Notes under the pieces: model-generated
What the model was told of the DNA's origin: nothing
Databases searched by the model: none
Seen by the model: the letters and a program-made list of their open reading frames with translations, nothing else
Assembly (NCBI GenBank): GCA_035534835.1
Contig: DATLRE010000180.1
Span: 27,350 to 91,349, forward strand
Direction of reading: 5' to 3'
Origin: Bog-756 sp035534835
Lineage (GTDB): Bacteria > Actinomycetota > Acidimicrobiia > Acidimicrobiales > RAAP-2
Length of the DNA: 64,000 nucleotides
Part shown: positions 26,598 through 34,115 of the stretch, in pieces
Layout of the letters: the number at the start of each line of letters is the position of its first letter
Position numbering within the stretch: position 1 is the first letter of the stretch
Made by a program: the position numbers and the translations under genes

Positions 26598-26687
26598 CCG
26601 GCGTCGGTTGATTCCCCGGACGCGGGGCCGACGCTACCGCAGGCCCGCACCGGACCTCGGCACCGACCGGGGAATCAACCGGCGCCG
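26598..26687. repeat. 22-bp inverted repeat in leader between two minus-strand genes
   Basis: Arms of 22 bp (26598-26619 and 26666-26687) match at about 20 positions, with a shared core GGTTGATTCCCCGG and its complement, separated by about 46 bp. The right arm contains the stop codon of the alpha/beta hydrolase gene. The left arm ends only a few bases before the lipase ribosome site. In the mRNA a long hairpin could act as terminator, attenuator or mRNA-processing site. Confidence 0.6.
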
Positions 26688-27541
26688 AGGAGCCGGCCCT
26701 GGCGGGCGGCCAGCTCGGGGAGCACGGCGGCGGGCAGGTCGTGACCCATGCCCTCGACCACCCACAGCTCGGCGCCCGGCACGGCCGCGGCCGTGGCCTC
26801 GCCCCCGGGCAGGGTGACCAGGGGGTCCTCGGCCCCGTGCACCACCAGCGTGGGGACGCCCACCTCCCGGAGCCCCCCGGTCCGGTCGGGAGAGGCCAGG
26901 ATGGCGGCCAGCTGCCGGGCGGTGCCCTCGGGGTGGTAGCCGCGGTCGTAGTGGAGAGCGGCCCGTTCCCGGTGCCCGGCCTCGTCGAAGGGGAAGCCCG
27001 GCGACCCGATGATCCGGGAGCCGGCCACCGACTGCTCGATGGCGGCGTCCCGACCCTCCGCCGGCGGGACGAGGAGGGCGGCCGACGCCTCGGGCGTCGG
27101 TGACCCCACCGCCGGGCTCGGGGTCGACATGATCGAGGTCAGCGTGACCGACCGGTGCGGGTGGTCGATGACGAACTGCTGGGCGATCATGCCGCCCATC
27201 GACACGCCGAGGATGTGGGCCCGGTCGATCCCGAGGGCGTCGAGCAGGCCGGCGGCGTCCGCGGCCATGTCGGCGATCCGGTAGGGCACGGGGACCGTCG
27301 GGTCGCCGAGCAGTGCGCCGAGGTCGGGGGTCCCGGCGTCGTCGAGCCAGGTCGACTCGCCCTGGTCCCGGTTGTCGAAGGTGACGACGTGGAAGCCCTG
27401 CGCCACGAACCCGTCGAGGAAGCCGGGGGGCCAGTCGGTCATCTGGGCGCCCAGACCGTGGATGGCGAGCAGGGTGGGCGATGCCGGGTCGCCACGGGTC
27501 TCGTAGGTGACGTCGATCCCGTTGGCTGCGGTTCGGGGCAT
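26675..27541 (-). CDS. Alpha/beta hydrolase
   Basis: A 288-residue cytoplasmic alpha/beta hydrolase. HGLGAQMTDW forms the oxyanion region, DNRDQGES is the conserved loop, the nucleophile is in LGVSMGGM, the acid in HGAEDPLV and the His in EGMGHDLP. It resembles 3-oxoadipate enol-lactonase and other ester-hydrolase relatives, but no substrate can be fixed. The ATG at 27541 follows a GAGGAG. It diverges from the Rrf2 gene and lies upstream of the lipase on the same strand. Confidence 0.88.
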   Translation of the reverse strand: MPRTAANGIDVTYETRGDPASPTLLAIHGLGAQMTDWPPGFLDGFVAQGFHVVTFDNRDQGESTWLDDAGTPDLGALLGDPTVPVPYRIADMAADAAGLLDALGIDRAHILGVSMGGMIAQQFVIDHPHRSVTLTSIMSTPSPAVGSPTPEASAALLVPPAEGRDAAIEQSVAGSRIIGSPGFPFDEAGHRERAALHYDRGYHPEGTARQLAAILASPDRTGGLREVGVPTLVVHGAEDPLVTLPGGEATAAAVPGAELWVVEGMGHDLPAAVLPELAARQGRLLGAG

Positions 27542-27655
27542 GGGCACTCCTCGGTGGCGGAGACCGGGCACCCGCCCGGTCGGTCCGGGCGCGACGTTAG
27601 CGGCACGACCGGGGCTCCTCCCGGACTCCCCTCCGGGTCTGGAAGACTCGTCGCC

Positions 27656-28108
27656 ATGTACATCTCGGCCAAGGTCGACTACGCCGTCCGGGCGCTGTGC
27701 ACACTCGCTGCCTCCGACGGTCCGCTGACCGCGGAGTCGCTCGCCCAGTCCCAGGGCCTGCCGGCCAAGTTCCTGGAGAGCATCCTCAACGACATGCGCC
27801 GTGCCGGCCTCCTGACGAGCCAGCGGGGTCCCGACGGGGGGTATCGCCTGGCCAGGCCGGCGGCCGAGATCACGGTCGCCGACGTCATCCGGCCGCTCGA
27901 CGGACCGCTCGCCGAGATCCGCGGGCTCCGCCCCGAGGCGGCCAACTATGCCGGGGCGGCCGAGCACCTGCAGGCCGTGTGGGTGGCGGTACGGGCGAGC
28001 CTGCGCTCGGTGCTCGACGAGGTCACGATCGCCGGCATCGTCTCGGGCGACCTGCCCGAGTCGGTGACGCGCTTCACGACCGACCCGGAAGCCTGGCGCT
28101 CGCGCTGA
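27656..28108 (+). CDS. Rrf2-family transcriptional regulator
   Basis: A 150-residue protein starting MYISAKVDYAVRALCTLA, the family's winged-helix start. QRGPDGGYRLARPAAEITVADVIRPLDG is the wing and linker. The only cysteine is the early one, so there is no iron-sulfur cluster site, unlike IscR or NsrR; it is more like CymR. CymR controls cysteine metabolism and this gene precedes a TauE/SafE exporter, so control of sulfur use is plausible. A candidate operator is at 28177-28200, in the gap before the exporter. Confidence 0.85.
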   Translation: MYISAKVDYAVRALCTLAASDGPLTAESLAQSQGLPAKFLESILNDMRRAGLLTSQRGPDGGYRLARPAAEITVADVIRPLDGPLAEIRGLRPEAANYAGAAEHLQAVWVAVRASLRSVLDEVTIAGIVSGDLPESVTRFTTDPEAWRSR

Positions 28109-28157
28109 CCGCTCCGGTCGCCGTCTGTGGGTGCGATGCCCGGTTCCATCCCGCCAC

Positions 28158-28200
28158 TTGACCTTCTGATCCCACTAATCCTATGGTATCGATAGGAAAT
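28158..28200 (+). promoter_or_regulatory. Promoter with Rrf2-type operator before TauE gene
   Basis: A -35 TTGACC (28158-28163) and a -10 TATGGT (28182-28187) are 18 bp apart. Over the -10 lies an inverted repeat with core CCTAT-N7-ATAGG (28180-28196), extended on both sides by A/T bases. GGGGAGGGG (about 28203) is the ribosome site of the next gene. The Rrf2 protein next door is the obvious candidate ligand. Confidence 0.6.
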
Positions 28201-28217
28201 ACGGGGAGGGGTCCGGT

Positions 28218-29192
28218 ATGCACATCGATCCGTACATCGTGATGGGGAGCGCCGCCGTGGGCTTCCTGGTGGGGCTCACCGGCGCCGGGGGCGGCGCCCT
28301 GATGACCCCCATGCTGATCCTGCTGTTCGGCATCCGGCCGTCGACGGCCATCTCCAGCGACCTGGTCGCCGCGGTCTTCATGCGCCCGATCGGTGCCGGT
28401 GTGCACATCGCCAGCCGCACGGTCAACTTCCGCCTCGTGGGGTGGATGGTGCTCGGATCGGTGCCGATGGCCTTCGCCGGCGCCTACCTCCTCCACCTGA
28501 TGGGGCACGCCACGGCGTCGGAGGCGACCATCGAGAAGGCACTGGGAGCCGCACTGCTGGTCGGGGCCGCCGCCATGGTGCTCCGCTACGCGCTCGACCG
28601 ACGGGGTGGACACGAGCGCGTCGGCATCGTGCACGGCGTCGCGGTCCGTCCGGTCCCGACCGTCGCCATCGGGATGGCCGGCGGCCTGATCGTCGGCCTC
28701 ACGTCGGTCGGATCCGGCTCCTTGATGATCGTGCTCCTCCTCTTCCTCTACCCGGTCCTGGGTGCCGGTCAGCTGGTGGGCACCGACCTGACCCAGGCGG
28801 TGCCGCTGACGATCGCGGCGGCACTCGGCGCCCTGGCGTTCGGCCACGTGGAACTCCCCGTGACCGGATCGATCATCGTGGGCAGCGTGCCCGCCGTGCT
28901 CGTGGGGGCGCTGCTGTCGTCCCGGGCGCCCGACCGGTACATCCGTCCGGCCATCACCTTCGTGATCTTCGCCTCGGGGCTCAAGTACGTCGGCGTCGGT
29001 GCGACGCCGCTCGGTTGGGTGCTGTGCGCCGTACTGCTCGGCACCGCCGTCGGCTACCTCGCCTACGTGCGGCCCCGGCGGTCCCGTCCCGAGCCGTCCG
29101 AGGCCGGGGGTGCGCACGCCACGACGGGGCACGAGGTGCACCGGGGTCGATCGACGGTGTACGTCGACGTCGAGCCTGCCGTCCTGGAGTAG
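28218..29192 (+). CDS. TauE/SafE-family sulfite/organosulfonate exporter
   Basis: A 324-residue membrane protein with about eight to nine segments in two similar halves. Each half has the TauE signature: VGLTGAGGGALMTPMLILLFGI in the first and VGLTSVGSGSLMIVLLLFLYP in the second. The C-terminal 35 residues are polar and cytoplasmic. The family moves sulfite, sulfonates or thiosulfate. With the Rrf2 regulator upstream and an operator in the promoter, a sulfur-responsive pair is likely. It is convergent with a small HTH gene. Confidence 0.85.
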   Translation: MHIDPYIVMGSAAVGFLVGLTGAGGGALMTPMLILLFGIRPSTAISSDLVAAVFMRPIGAGVHIASRTVNFRLVGWMVLGSVPMAFAGAYLLHLMGHATASEATIEKALGAALLVGAAAMVLRYALDRRGGHERVGIVHGVAVRPVPTVAIGMAGGLIVGLTSVGSGSLMIVLLLFLYPVLGAGQLVGTDLTQAVPLTIAAALGALAFGHVELPVTGSIIVGSVPAVLVGALLSSRAPDRYIRPAITFVIFASGLKYVGVGATPLGWVLCAVLLGTAVGYLAYVRPRRSRPEPSEAGGAHATTGHEVHRGRSTVYVDVEPAVLE

Positions 29193-29246
29193 ACGTCCGG
29201 CACCGTCGGGGGTCGGCCGCGCCGCCGACGGCCCCAGGGGACCGGC

Positions 29247-29627
29247 TCATCCCGGCGCCTCGGTCACCTCCGCGAAGAAGCCGAGGCTGTGGGCATCGCG
29301 GACGAAGCGGTTCGCCAGCTGACGGGACACGCCGAAGATGTCGGCGATCTCGGTGATGGTCATGCCTTCCGCGAGGGCGGCCGCCACCACGGCCGCCCGG
29401 ATCTCGCGCCGGCTCGTCTCGAAGTCGTCCATGATCCGGGTCAGATCCCGCCGGCGGTCGGCCGAGCGGGTCGCCTTCACGGACTCCGACAGGGAGGCCC
29501 CGGCGCGCAGGCGCCCGATGTCCTCGCTGTTCCATGCCTGCTGTGCCTCGAGTCGCGTCCTCAGCCGTCCGGTGGCCGCCGAGTAGCGCTCGATGTACTC
29601 GATCACCCGCTCGATCGCCGGATCCAT
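29247..29627 (-). CDS. Small HTH DNA-binding protein
   Basis: A 126-residue acidic/basic protein, mostly helical. The C-terminal part has GMTITEIADIFGVSRQLANRFVRDA, a helix-turn-helix of the sigma-region-4/resolvase type. The middle has many charged residues (SESVKATRSADRRRDLTRIM). No metal or ligand site is apparent. It may be a stand-alone transcription regulator or a component of a larger complex. Neighbours give no clue. Confidence 0.65.
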   Translation of the reverse strand: MDPAIERVIEYIERYSAATGRLRTRLEAQQAWNSEDIGRLRAGASLSESVKATRSADRRRDLTRIMDDFETSRREIRAAVVAAALAEGMTITEIADIFGVSRQLANRFVRDAHSLGFFAEVTEAPG

Positions 29628-29743
29628 GGAGGGGAGCCTACGGGCTGGTCCCGATCATTTCCCGGCGAACACGGTGGGAAAAGTCGACGGCCGCCGGCGG
29701 TGCCACGGCGTCCGACCTCCGGCCTCCGGCGGCGGCGCGGCCC

Positions 29744-30103
29744 TCAGTGGTCCGCGACGGCGATGCAGAACTCGTTGCCTTCCGGGTCGGCCATGACCCG
29801 CCACGTGAACCCGCCCATGTCGTGCGACTCCACCAGCGAGCCCCCGAGCTCCTCGATGCGGGCCTGCGCGGCGTCCAGGTCGTCGACACCGGTATCGAGG
29901 TGCACGCGGTTGCGTCCGACCTTGAGCTCCTGGACCTTCTGGAGGGCGACCGACACGCCGCCCGGTTGCTGGGGCCGGAGCCATACGAAGAAGCCGGGGA
30001 TGGTGCGGGCCGGATCGACGCCGAGGACGTCGGACCAGAACGCCTGCTCCCGTTCGAGGTCCACCACGTTGATCACCACGGATCCCACGGTGCACAGTGC
30101 CAT
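29744..30103 (-). CDS. VOC-family (glyoxalase-fold) protein
   Basis: A 119-residue protein of the vicinal-oxygen-chelate fold. It has two beta-alpha-beta modules, with VVINVVDLEREQAFWSDVLG at the front and RVMADPEGNEFCIAVADH at the end, where the final Glu is the usual metal ligand. NRVHLDTGVDDLDAAQARIEELGG is the middle signature. It could be a dioxygenase-like, lyase or resistance protein. The ATG at 30103 follows GAGGAGG; an upstream GTG is too close to the ribosome site. Confidence 0.82.
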   Translation of the reverse strand: MALCTVGSVVINVVDLEREQAFWSDVLGVDPARTIPGFFVWLRPQQPGGVSVALQKVQELKVGRNRVHLDTGVDDLDAAQARIEELGGSLVESHDMGGFTWRVMADPEGNEFCIAVADH

Positions 30104-30286
30104 CGTCACGCCTCCTCGATCCCTCGCATCCGTCGACCGGCCCCATCGTTGCGCAGATCGGCGGTCGCCGTCGGCTCGGCCGGCGGTCCGGCGGTCCGGC
30201 GGACGACGGAACGCGCCTACCGGGACGTTGCATCGTCCCGACGACGAGATCGGGGACGTCGCCGGGGGAGGAGCGACGCGTGCCTC

Positions 30287-30754
30287 CTACGAGGGGCCAC
30301 CGCCCACGACGGCAGCCAACGAGTCCAGGAGGGACCGGGTGCCCGCTTCCCGCTGGGCCGGGGTGTCGAGGCCGTCGAGGAACACACCCTGTTCCGTGAG
30401 CACGAGGCGCGTCGACGCCCCTTCGCCGCGGAACTCGATGGTGGCGACGGAGACGGAGATCCGGGACCCGTCGGCATACATCTCGTACGTGTAGACGATG
30501 CGCCGCTCGGGGACGATGTCGTGGTAGCGGGATTCGTAGGTGTAGACGGGCCCGCCCGGAGGCCCGCCGCGGTGGACTTCGCTACCCCCGACGCGGAAGT
30601 CGAGTTCGTATCCGGCGCCGAGGGCGTCGGAGGATCCGGCGAACCAGCGGGCCTTGACCGCGGGGTCCGTCCACGCCCGGAAGACGGACGCGACCGGGAC
30701 GTCGTAGGTCCGCTCGATGGCGAACGTCTCGTGGACGACGGTGGGCGGGGTCAT
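30287..30754 (-). CDS. SRPBCC/AHSA1-family protein
   Basis: A 155-residue helix-grip protein. FAIERTYDVPVASVFRAWTDPAVKARWF is the AHSA1/START signature and RLVLTEQGVFLDGL forms the C-terminal strand region. Such proteins bind small hydrophobic ligands. The ATG overlaps the ArsR stop by 4 bp (ATGA), a very common ArsR-SRPBCC pairing in actinobacteria, so the two are co-translated. Confidence 0.88.
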   Translation of the reverse strand: MTPPTVVHETFAIERTYDVPVASVFRAWTDPAVKARWFAGSSDALGAGYELDFRVGGSEVHRGGPPGGPVYTYESRYHDIVPERRIVYTYEMYADGSRISVSVATIEFRGEGASTRLVLTEQGVFLDGLDTPAQREAGTRSLLDSLAAVVGGGPS

Positions 30755-31095
30755 GGTTCCTCCTCGGTGGTGGTCGCTTCGACGAGGACGTCGCCCAGCC
30801 GGTCCAGGCGGGACTCCCAACCCTGGCGCCGATCGGCGATCCACCGCTCGGCGGCGGCCATCGCCGCACCGTCGATCCGGCACATGCGCTTCCTCCCGAC
30901 CTTCTCGGTCGTCACCACGCCACACGCCTCGAGGACCTGGACGTGCTGGACGACGGCGGCGAGGGACATGGCGAGGGGTTCCGCCAGTTCGCTGACCGAG
31001 GCGGGCCCCCGGGTGAGCCGCTCCACCATGGTGCGCCTGCTCTTGTCGGCCAGTGCCTGGAAGGTGCGGTCCAGGTCGATCATTTGATCAAGCAT
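30751..31095 (-). CDS. ArsR-family transcriptional regulator
   Basis: A 114-residue winged-helix protein. FQALADKSRRTMVERLTRGPASVSELAEPLAMSLAAVVQHVQVLEACGVV is the HTH of the ArsR group that pairs with SRPBCC proteins. There are no metal-binding cysteine pairs, so it probably senses a small molecule or a redox state. It has a strong TTGACC-N18-TATACT promoter; the ATG at 31095 lies 7 nt after the -10, suggesting leaderless translation. A second in-frame ATG is at 31083. Two TCAAG-N6-CTTG repeats flank the promoter. Confidence 0.88.
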   Translation of the reverse strand: MLDQMIDLDRTFQALADKSRRTMVERLTRGPASVSELAEPLAMSLAAVVQHVQVLEACGVVTTEKVGRKRMCRIDGAAMAAAERWIADRRQGWESRLDRLGDVLVEATTTEEEP

Positions 31096-31144
31096 GTACT
31101 TGAGTATACGGCGTTCGCTGCATCATGGTCAAGTGACTGCTTGG
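31088..31144 (-). promoter_or_regulatory. ArsR promoter with paired TCAAG-N6-CTTG operators
   Basis: On the minus strand TTGACC (31127-31132) and TATACT (31103-31108) form an almost consensus promoter with 18-bp spacing. Inverted repeats lie at 31088-31103 (TCAAG-N6-CTTGA) and 31129-31144 (TCAAG-N6-CTTGG), with centres 41 bp apart (four turns). One overlaps the -35, the other the start site. This suits autorepression by the ArsR protein. Confidence 0.6.
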
Positions 31145-31232
31145 GTGATCGGGCTCCGGCGCGGCCCTTCAGGCCGGGCACCGCGTGCAGCGCACCGCCC
31201 CGGTCGACCGGGGCCCGCTCCGGACATGGATG

Positions 31233-31266
31233 TGCCCCTGGCCTGCGGGAAAACAGGCCAGGGGCA
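31233..31266 (-). terminator. Terminator of tmRNA
   Basis: A perfect 13-bp stem (31233-31245 with 31254-31266) and an 8-nt loop lie 4 bp beyond the tmRNA 3' end. The loop is TTTTCCCG on the transcribed strand. This is a strong intrinsic-type hairpin, although no long U-run follows. Confidence 0.75.
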
Positions 31267-31269
31267 GCG

Positions 31270-31616
31270 TGGAGGTGGCGGGAATCGAACCCGCGTCCTC
31301 CGGCTTCTCAGTAGGTCTTCTCCGAGCGCAGCCGGCGGTGGATTGTCGGGACCCGTCCCGCTACCGGCGACAGGTCGGGTCCGTATCCGACTGAATTGTC
31401 CCTGACGGCCCGTCGGCACAGTCGTTCAGGTGAGTCCCGCTAGATGGCGCCCGGCTCCGGCCCGCAGGACAGGGACCGGTCGGACGTCGCAGTTTCTAGG
31501 CTGCGAGCGCGAGCTGAGGCTCGGCGTTTGTTGTTGGTTCCGGCTCTTTAACGTGGCTCCGGAGACCACGGCTCGCTTCTCCTACATCGACGACCGGAGT
31601 CGAAGCCTGTCACCCC
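31270..31616 (-). ncRNA. ssrA: Transfer-messenger RNA (tmRNA)
   Basis: The 5' end GGGGGTGACAGG and the 3' end CACCTCC-A form a 7-bp acceptor stem with one G-U. GCGGGTTCGATTCCCGC is the T-arm. CCA is not encoded. The message part ends with codons for PQLALAA and TAG at 31496-31498, preceded by TTAAAGAG. The resume codon is not certain; a 14-residue tag starting at the GAA near 31540 is possible. It rescues stalled ribosomes with SmpB, encoded immediately upstream on the same strand. A perfect terminator hairpin follows. Confidence 0.93.
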
Positions 31617-31740
31617 CTGGGGTACTTCCACGGACCGCACACAGCGTGCCGCCGGTTCCCATCCTACCGTCCCTCCGCATCCGCTCACCCCCGGGTGGGC
31701 GGAGGACCGCATCCGGGCGAACGCGGCTCCGTGCACGTGC

Positions 31741-32268
31741 CTAGGTGCGGCTCCGGGCGGCCGTCCGGGCCTCGCGTGCGGCGTCCCGCCCGGCGTCGCG
31801 GGCGGCGATGGCGTGCCGCTTGTCGTACTGCCGCCGTCCGCGGGCGAGGGCCAGCTCCACCTTGGCCCGGCCGTCCTTGAAGTAGATCTTCAGCGGCACC
31901 ATGGTGAGCGAGTTCTGCTTGGACTTGCCCATCCATTCGTCGATCTGTCGGCGGTGCAGGAGGAGCTTGCGCCGGCGGTCCGGATCGTGGGCACCGAACC
32001 CGGTGGCCTGGGCATAGGGCGGGACGTGCACCCCGAACAGCCACATCTCGCCGTCGTCGATCCGGGCATAGGAGTCCTGGAGGGCGATCCGCCCCTCGCG
32101 CAGCGACTTCACCTCGGACCCCTGCAGTACGATCCCGCACTCGACCGTGTCGATGATCTCGTAGTCGTGGCGGGCCCGCCGGTTGGACGCCACGACCCGG
32201 TTCATCTCCTTGGGCGCCCCCGCGGCGCCACCGTGGGCGCCACCGCCCTTCTTCTTCGCCGCGGCCAT
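31741..32268 (-). CDS. smpB: SsrA-binding protein SmpB
   Basis: A 175-residue protein. VVASNRRARHDYEIIDTVECGIVLQGSEVKSLREG is the tmRNA-binding barrel start, YAQATGFGAHDPDRRRKLLLH is conserved, and the basic C-terminal tail (RQYDKRHAIAARDAGRDAAREAR) would enter the mRNA channel. The N-terminal 20 residues are a Lys/Gly/Ala-rich extension. It carries tmRNA to stalled ribosomes. The tmRNA gene lies 124 bp downstream in the same direction. Confidence 0.97.
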   Translation of the reverse strand: MAAAKKKGGGAHGGAAGAPKEMNRVVASNRRARHDYEIIDTVECGIVLQGSEVKSLREGRIALQDSYARIDDGEMWLFGVHVPPYAQATGFGAHDPDRRRKLLLHRRQIDEWMGKSKQNSLTMVPLKIYFKDGRAKVELALARGRRQYDKRHAIAARDAGRDAAREARTAARSRT

Positions 32269-32324
32269 GTGCCCCGACGGTAGTCGCCCGGTCCGTGGCC
32301 GCGGTCCTCTAGCGTGGAGGGGCC

Positions 32325-32732
32325 ATGCTCACCCTGCCCCGGACCGTCCACGACCAGATGGTGGCCCACTGCCTGGTGGGCCTGCCCGACGAGGCGTGCG
32401 GCCTGCTGGGGGGCGACCCGGCGACCGGCGGTGCCGTCACCTGCTACCCGACACGCAACCTGGCCGCCTCCGCCAAGCTCTACACGGTCGACCCGAAGGA
32501 ACACCTGCGGGCCGACCGTGACGCCGAGGCAGGTGGCCACGCCCTCATCGGGGTCTTCCACTCCCACACCCACACCGACGCCTACCCGTCGCCCACCGAC
32601 GTGGCGCAGGCGCCGGACCCGGGCTGGCACTACGTCCTCGTGTCCCTCCGCGACACCGAGCCGATGGTGCGCAGCTACCGCATCGTCGACGGCGTCGTCG
32701 AGGAGGAACCGGTCCGCCTGCTGGCCCGGTAG
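32325..32732 (+). CDS. mec: JAMM metalloprotease (Mec-like) acting on sulfur carrier CysO
   Basis: A 135-residue JAB1/MPN domain. DEACGLLGG holds the catalytic Glu, and HSHTHTDAYPSPTD is a full HxHx7SxxD zinc site. In Mycobacterium tuberculosis Mec cleaves cysteine from the CysO carrier; here it also has a natural extra task, because CysO ends with a tail after its GG. It is the first gene of the cysteine operon (mec, cysO, cysM). A TAGCGT -10-like box lies 9 nt before the ATG. Confidence 0.92.
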   Translation: MLTLPRTVHDQMVAHCLVGLPDEACGLLGGDPATGGAVTCYPTRNLAASAKLYTVDPKEHLRADRDAEAGGHALIGVFHSHTHTDAYPSPTDVAQAPDPGWHYVLVSLRDTEPMVRSYRIVDGVVEEEPVRLLAR

Positions 32733-32775
32733 AATCCTCACCCGACAGGTCAAGATTCGACATCGGACCCGACGT

Positions 32776-32842
32776 CCCGCCCCTGGCGGGGCCGACGGTC
32801 CCCGTCGCCGGACCGCGAGGACCCGAACCGTCCCCGGGACGG
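32776..32842 (+). promoter_or_regulatory. Three consecutive stem-loops between mec and cysO
   Basis: The 130-bp gap holds CCCGCC-N3-GGCGGG (32776-32790), GACGG-N3-CCGTC (32794-32806) and CCGTCCC-C-GGGACGG (32828-32842). They run one after another, ending about 11 nt before the AAAGGAG ribosome site of cysO. They may regulate translation or transcript ends; no known riboswitch class is recognised. Confidence 0.35.
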
Positions 32843-32862
32843 CGGAACGCAAAGGAGCACCC

Positions 32863-33168
32863 GTGCCCGTCAGAGTCAACCTTCCCACCGTGTTGCGGCC
32901 CCACGCCGACGGCGCACGCACCGTCGCCGTCGACGGTTCCACCGTCGGGGACGTGCTGACCCGCCTGGTGGCCCGGTACCCCGGTATGACCGGCCAGGTC
33001 ATCGACGACTCGGGGTCGCTCCACAAGTTCGTGAACGTGTACCTCAACGACGACGACGTCCGGTACCTGTCGGGTGTCGACACCGAGGTGGGTGCGTCGG
33101 ACGAGCTGTCGATCCTCCCTGCCGTGGCCGGTGGGGCGTTCGCCTGCGGGGTGCGCCACCCGCGATGA
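32863..33168 (+). CDS. cysO: CysO-like sulfur carrier protein with C-terminal extension
   Basis: A 101-residue ubiquitin-like (MoaD/ThiS fold) protein. LPTVLRPHADG opens it and VNVYLNDDDVRYLSGVDT and LSILPAVAGG match CysO. In the known system the C-terminal GG is thiocarboxylated to feed CysM. Here GG is followed by ten residues, AFACGVRHPR, so they must be removed before use, perhaps by the JAMM protease. The start is a GTG after AAAGGAG. Its stop overlaps the cysM start. Confidence 0.9.
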   Translation: MPVRVNLPTVLRPHADGARTVAVDGSTVGDVLTRLVARYPGMTGQVIDDSGSLHKFVNVYLNDDDVRYLSGVDTEVGASDELSILPAVAGGAFACGVRHPR

Positions 33169-34112
33169 CCGTCTACGGGTCGGTCCTGGACCTCATCGGC
33201 AACACGCCGCTGGTCGACATCACGGCCCTGAGCCCCAATCCGGACGTCCGGATCCTCATGAAGCTCGAGGGCCAGAACCCGGGCGGATCGGTCAAGGACC
33301 GCATCGCGCTGGCGATGATCGAGCAGGCCGAGCGCGACGGGATCCTCCACCCGGGCGCCACGCTCATCGAGGCGTCGTCGGGCAACACCGGCATCGGAAT
33401 GGCCCTGGTGTGCCGGATCAAGGGCTACAAGCTGAAGGTGGTGCTCGCCACCAACGTCTCGATCGAGCGCCGTCAGCTCCTCGAGTCGTGGGGCGCCGAG
33501 ATCATCGAGTCGCCGGGGTCCGAGGGCTCGAACGGGGCCGTTCGCCGGGCCCGCGCCCTGGCCGCCGAGCACCCCGAGTGGACCTTCCTGTACCAGTACG
33601 CGAACCCGGCCAACCCCCGGGCCCACTACGAGGGGACCGGTCCCGAGATCTGGCGCGACTGCCCCGAGGTCACCCACTTCGTCGCCGGCCTCGGCACCTC
33701 GGGCACCCTGCTGGGCGTGGGCCGCTACCTGAAGGAGCGGAACCCCGCCGTCAAGGTGCTCGCCATCGAACCACCGGCCGGGGAGCTCGTCGACGGACTG
33801 CGCAACCTCGACGACGGCTACATCCCGCCGATCTTCGTCGCCAACGGCGGGGCCGAACTCCTCGACGGAAAGCGCATCGTCCGCCCCCGCGAGTCCATCG
33901 AGTGGACCCGGAGGCTGACCGAGGTCGGCATCTTCGCCGGGATCTCGTCGGGGGCCATCCTGGCCGGTGCCGTCCGGGCGGCGTCCACGCTCGAGTCGGG
34001 CGTGATCGTCACCGTGTGCTGCGACGCGGGGTGGAAGTACCTCTCGACCGGGGCCTGGACCGACGACATCGACATCGTCGAGGCGCGGGCGAGGGAGATC
34101 ACCTACTTCTAG
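33165..34112 (+). CDS. cysM: Cysteine synthase CysM (CysO-dependent type)
   Basis: A 315-residue type II PLP enzyme. KLEGQNPGGSVKDRIAL holds the PLP Lys, ASSGNTGIGMAL is the substrate Asn-loop, and GLGTSGTLLGVGRYL is the phosphate-binding loop. It should make CysO-cysteine from O-phosphoserine and CysO thiocarboxylate, as in mycobacteria. The ATG overlaps the cysO stop by 4 bp. It lacks serine acetyltransferase neighbours, which agrees with the O-phosphoserine route. Confidence 0.95.
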   Translation: MTVYGSVLDLIGNTPLVDITALSPNPDVRILMKLEGQNPGGSVKDRIALAMIEQAERDGILHPGATLIEASSGNTGIGMALVCRIKGYKLKVVLATNVSIERRQLLESWGAEIIESPGSEGSNGAVRRARALAAEHPEWTFLYQYANPANPRAHYEGTGPEIWRDCPEVTHFVAGLGTSGTLLGVGRYLKERNPAVKVLAIEPPAGELVDGLRNLDDGYIPPIFVANGGAELLDGKRIVRPRESIEWTRRLTEVGIFAGISSGAILAGAVRAASTLESGVIVTVCCDAGWKYLSTGAWTDDIDIVEARAREITYF

Positions 34113-34115
34113 GCC

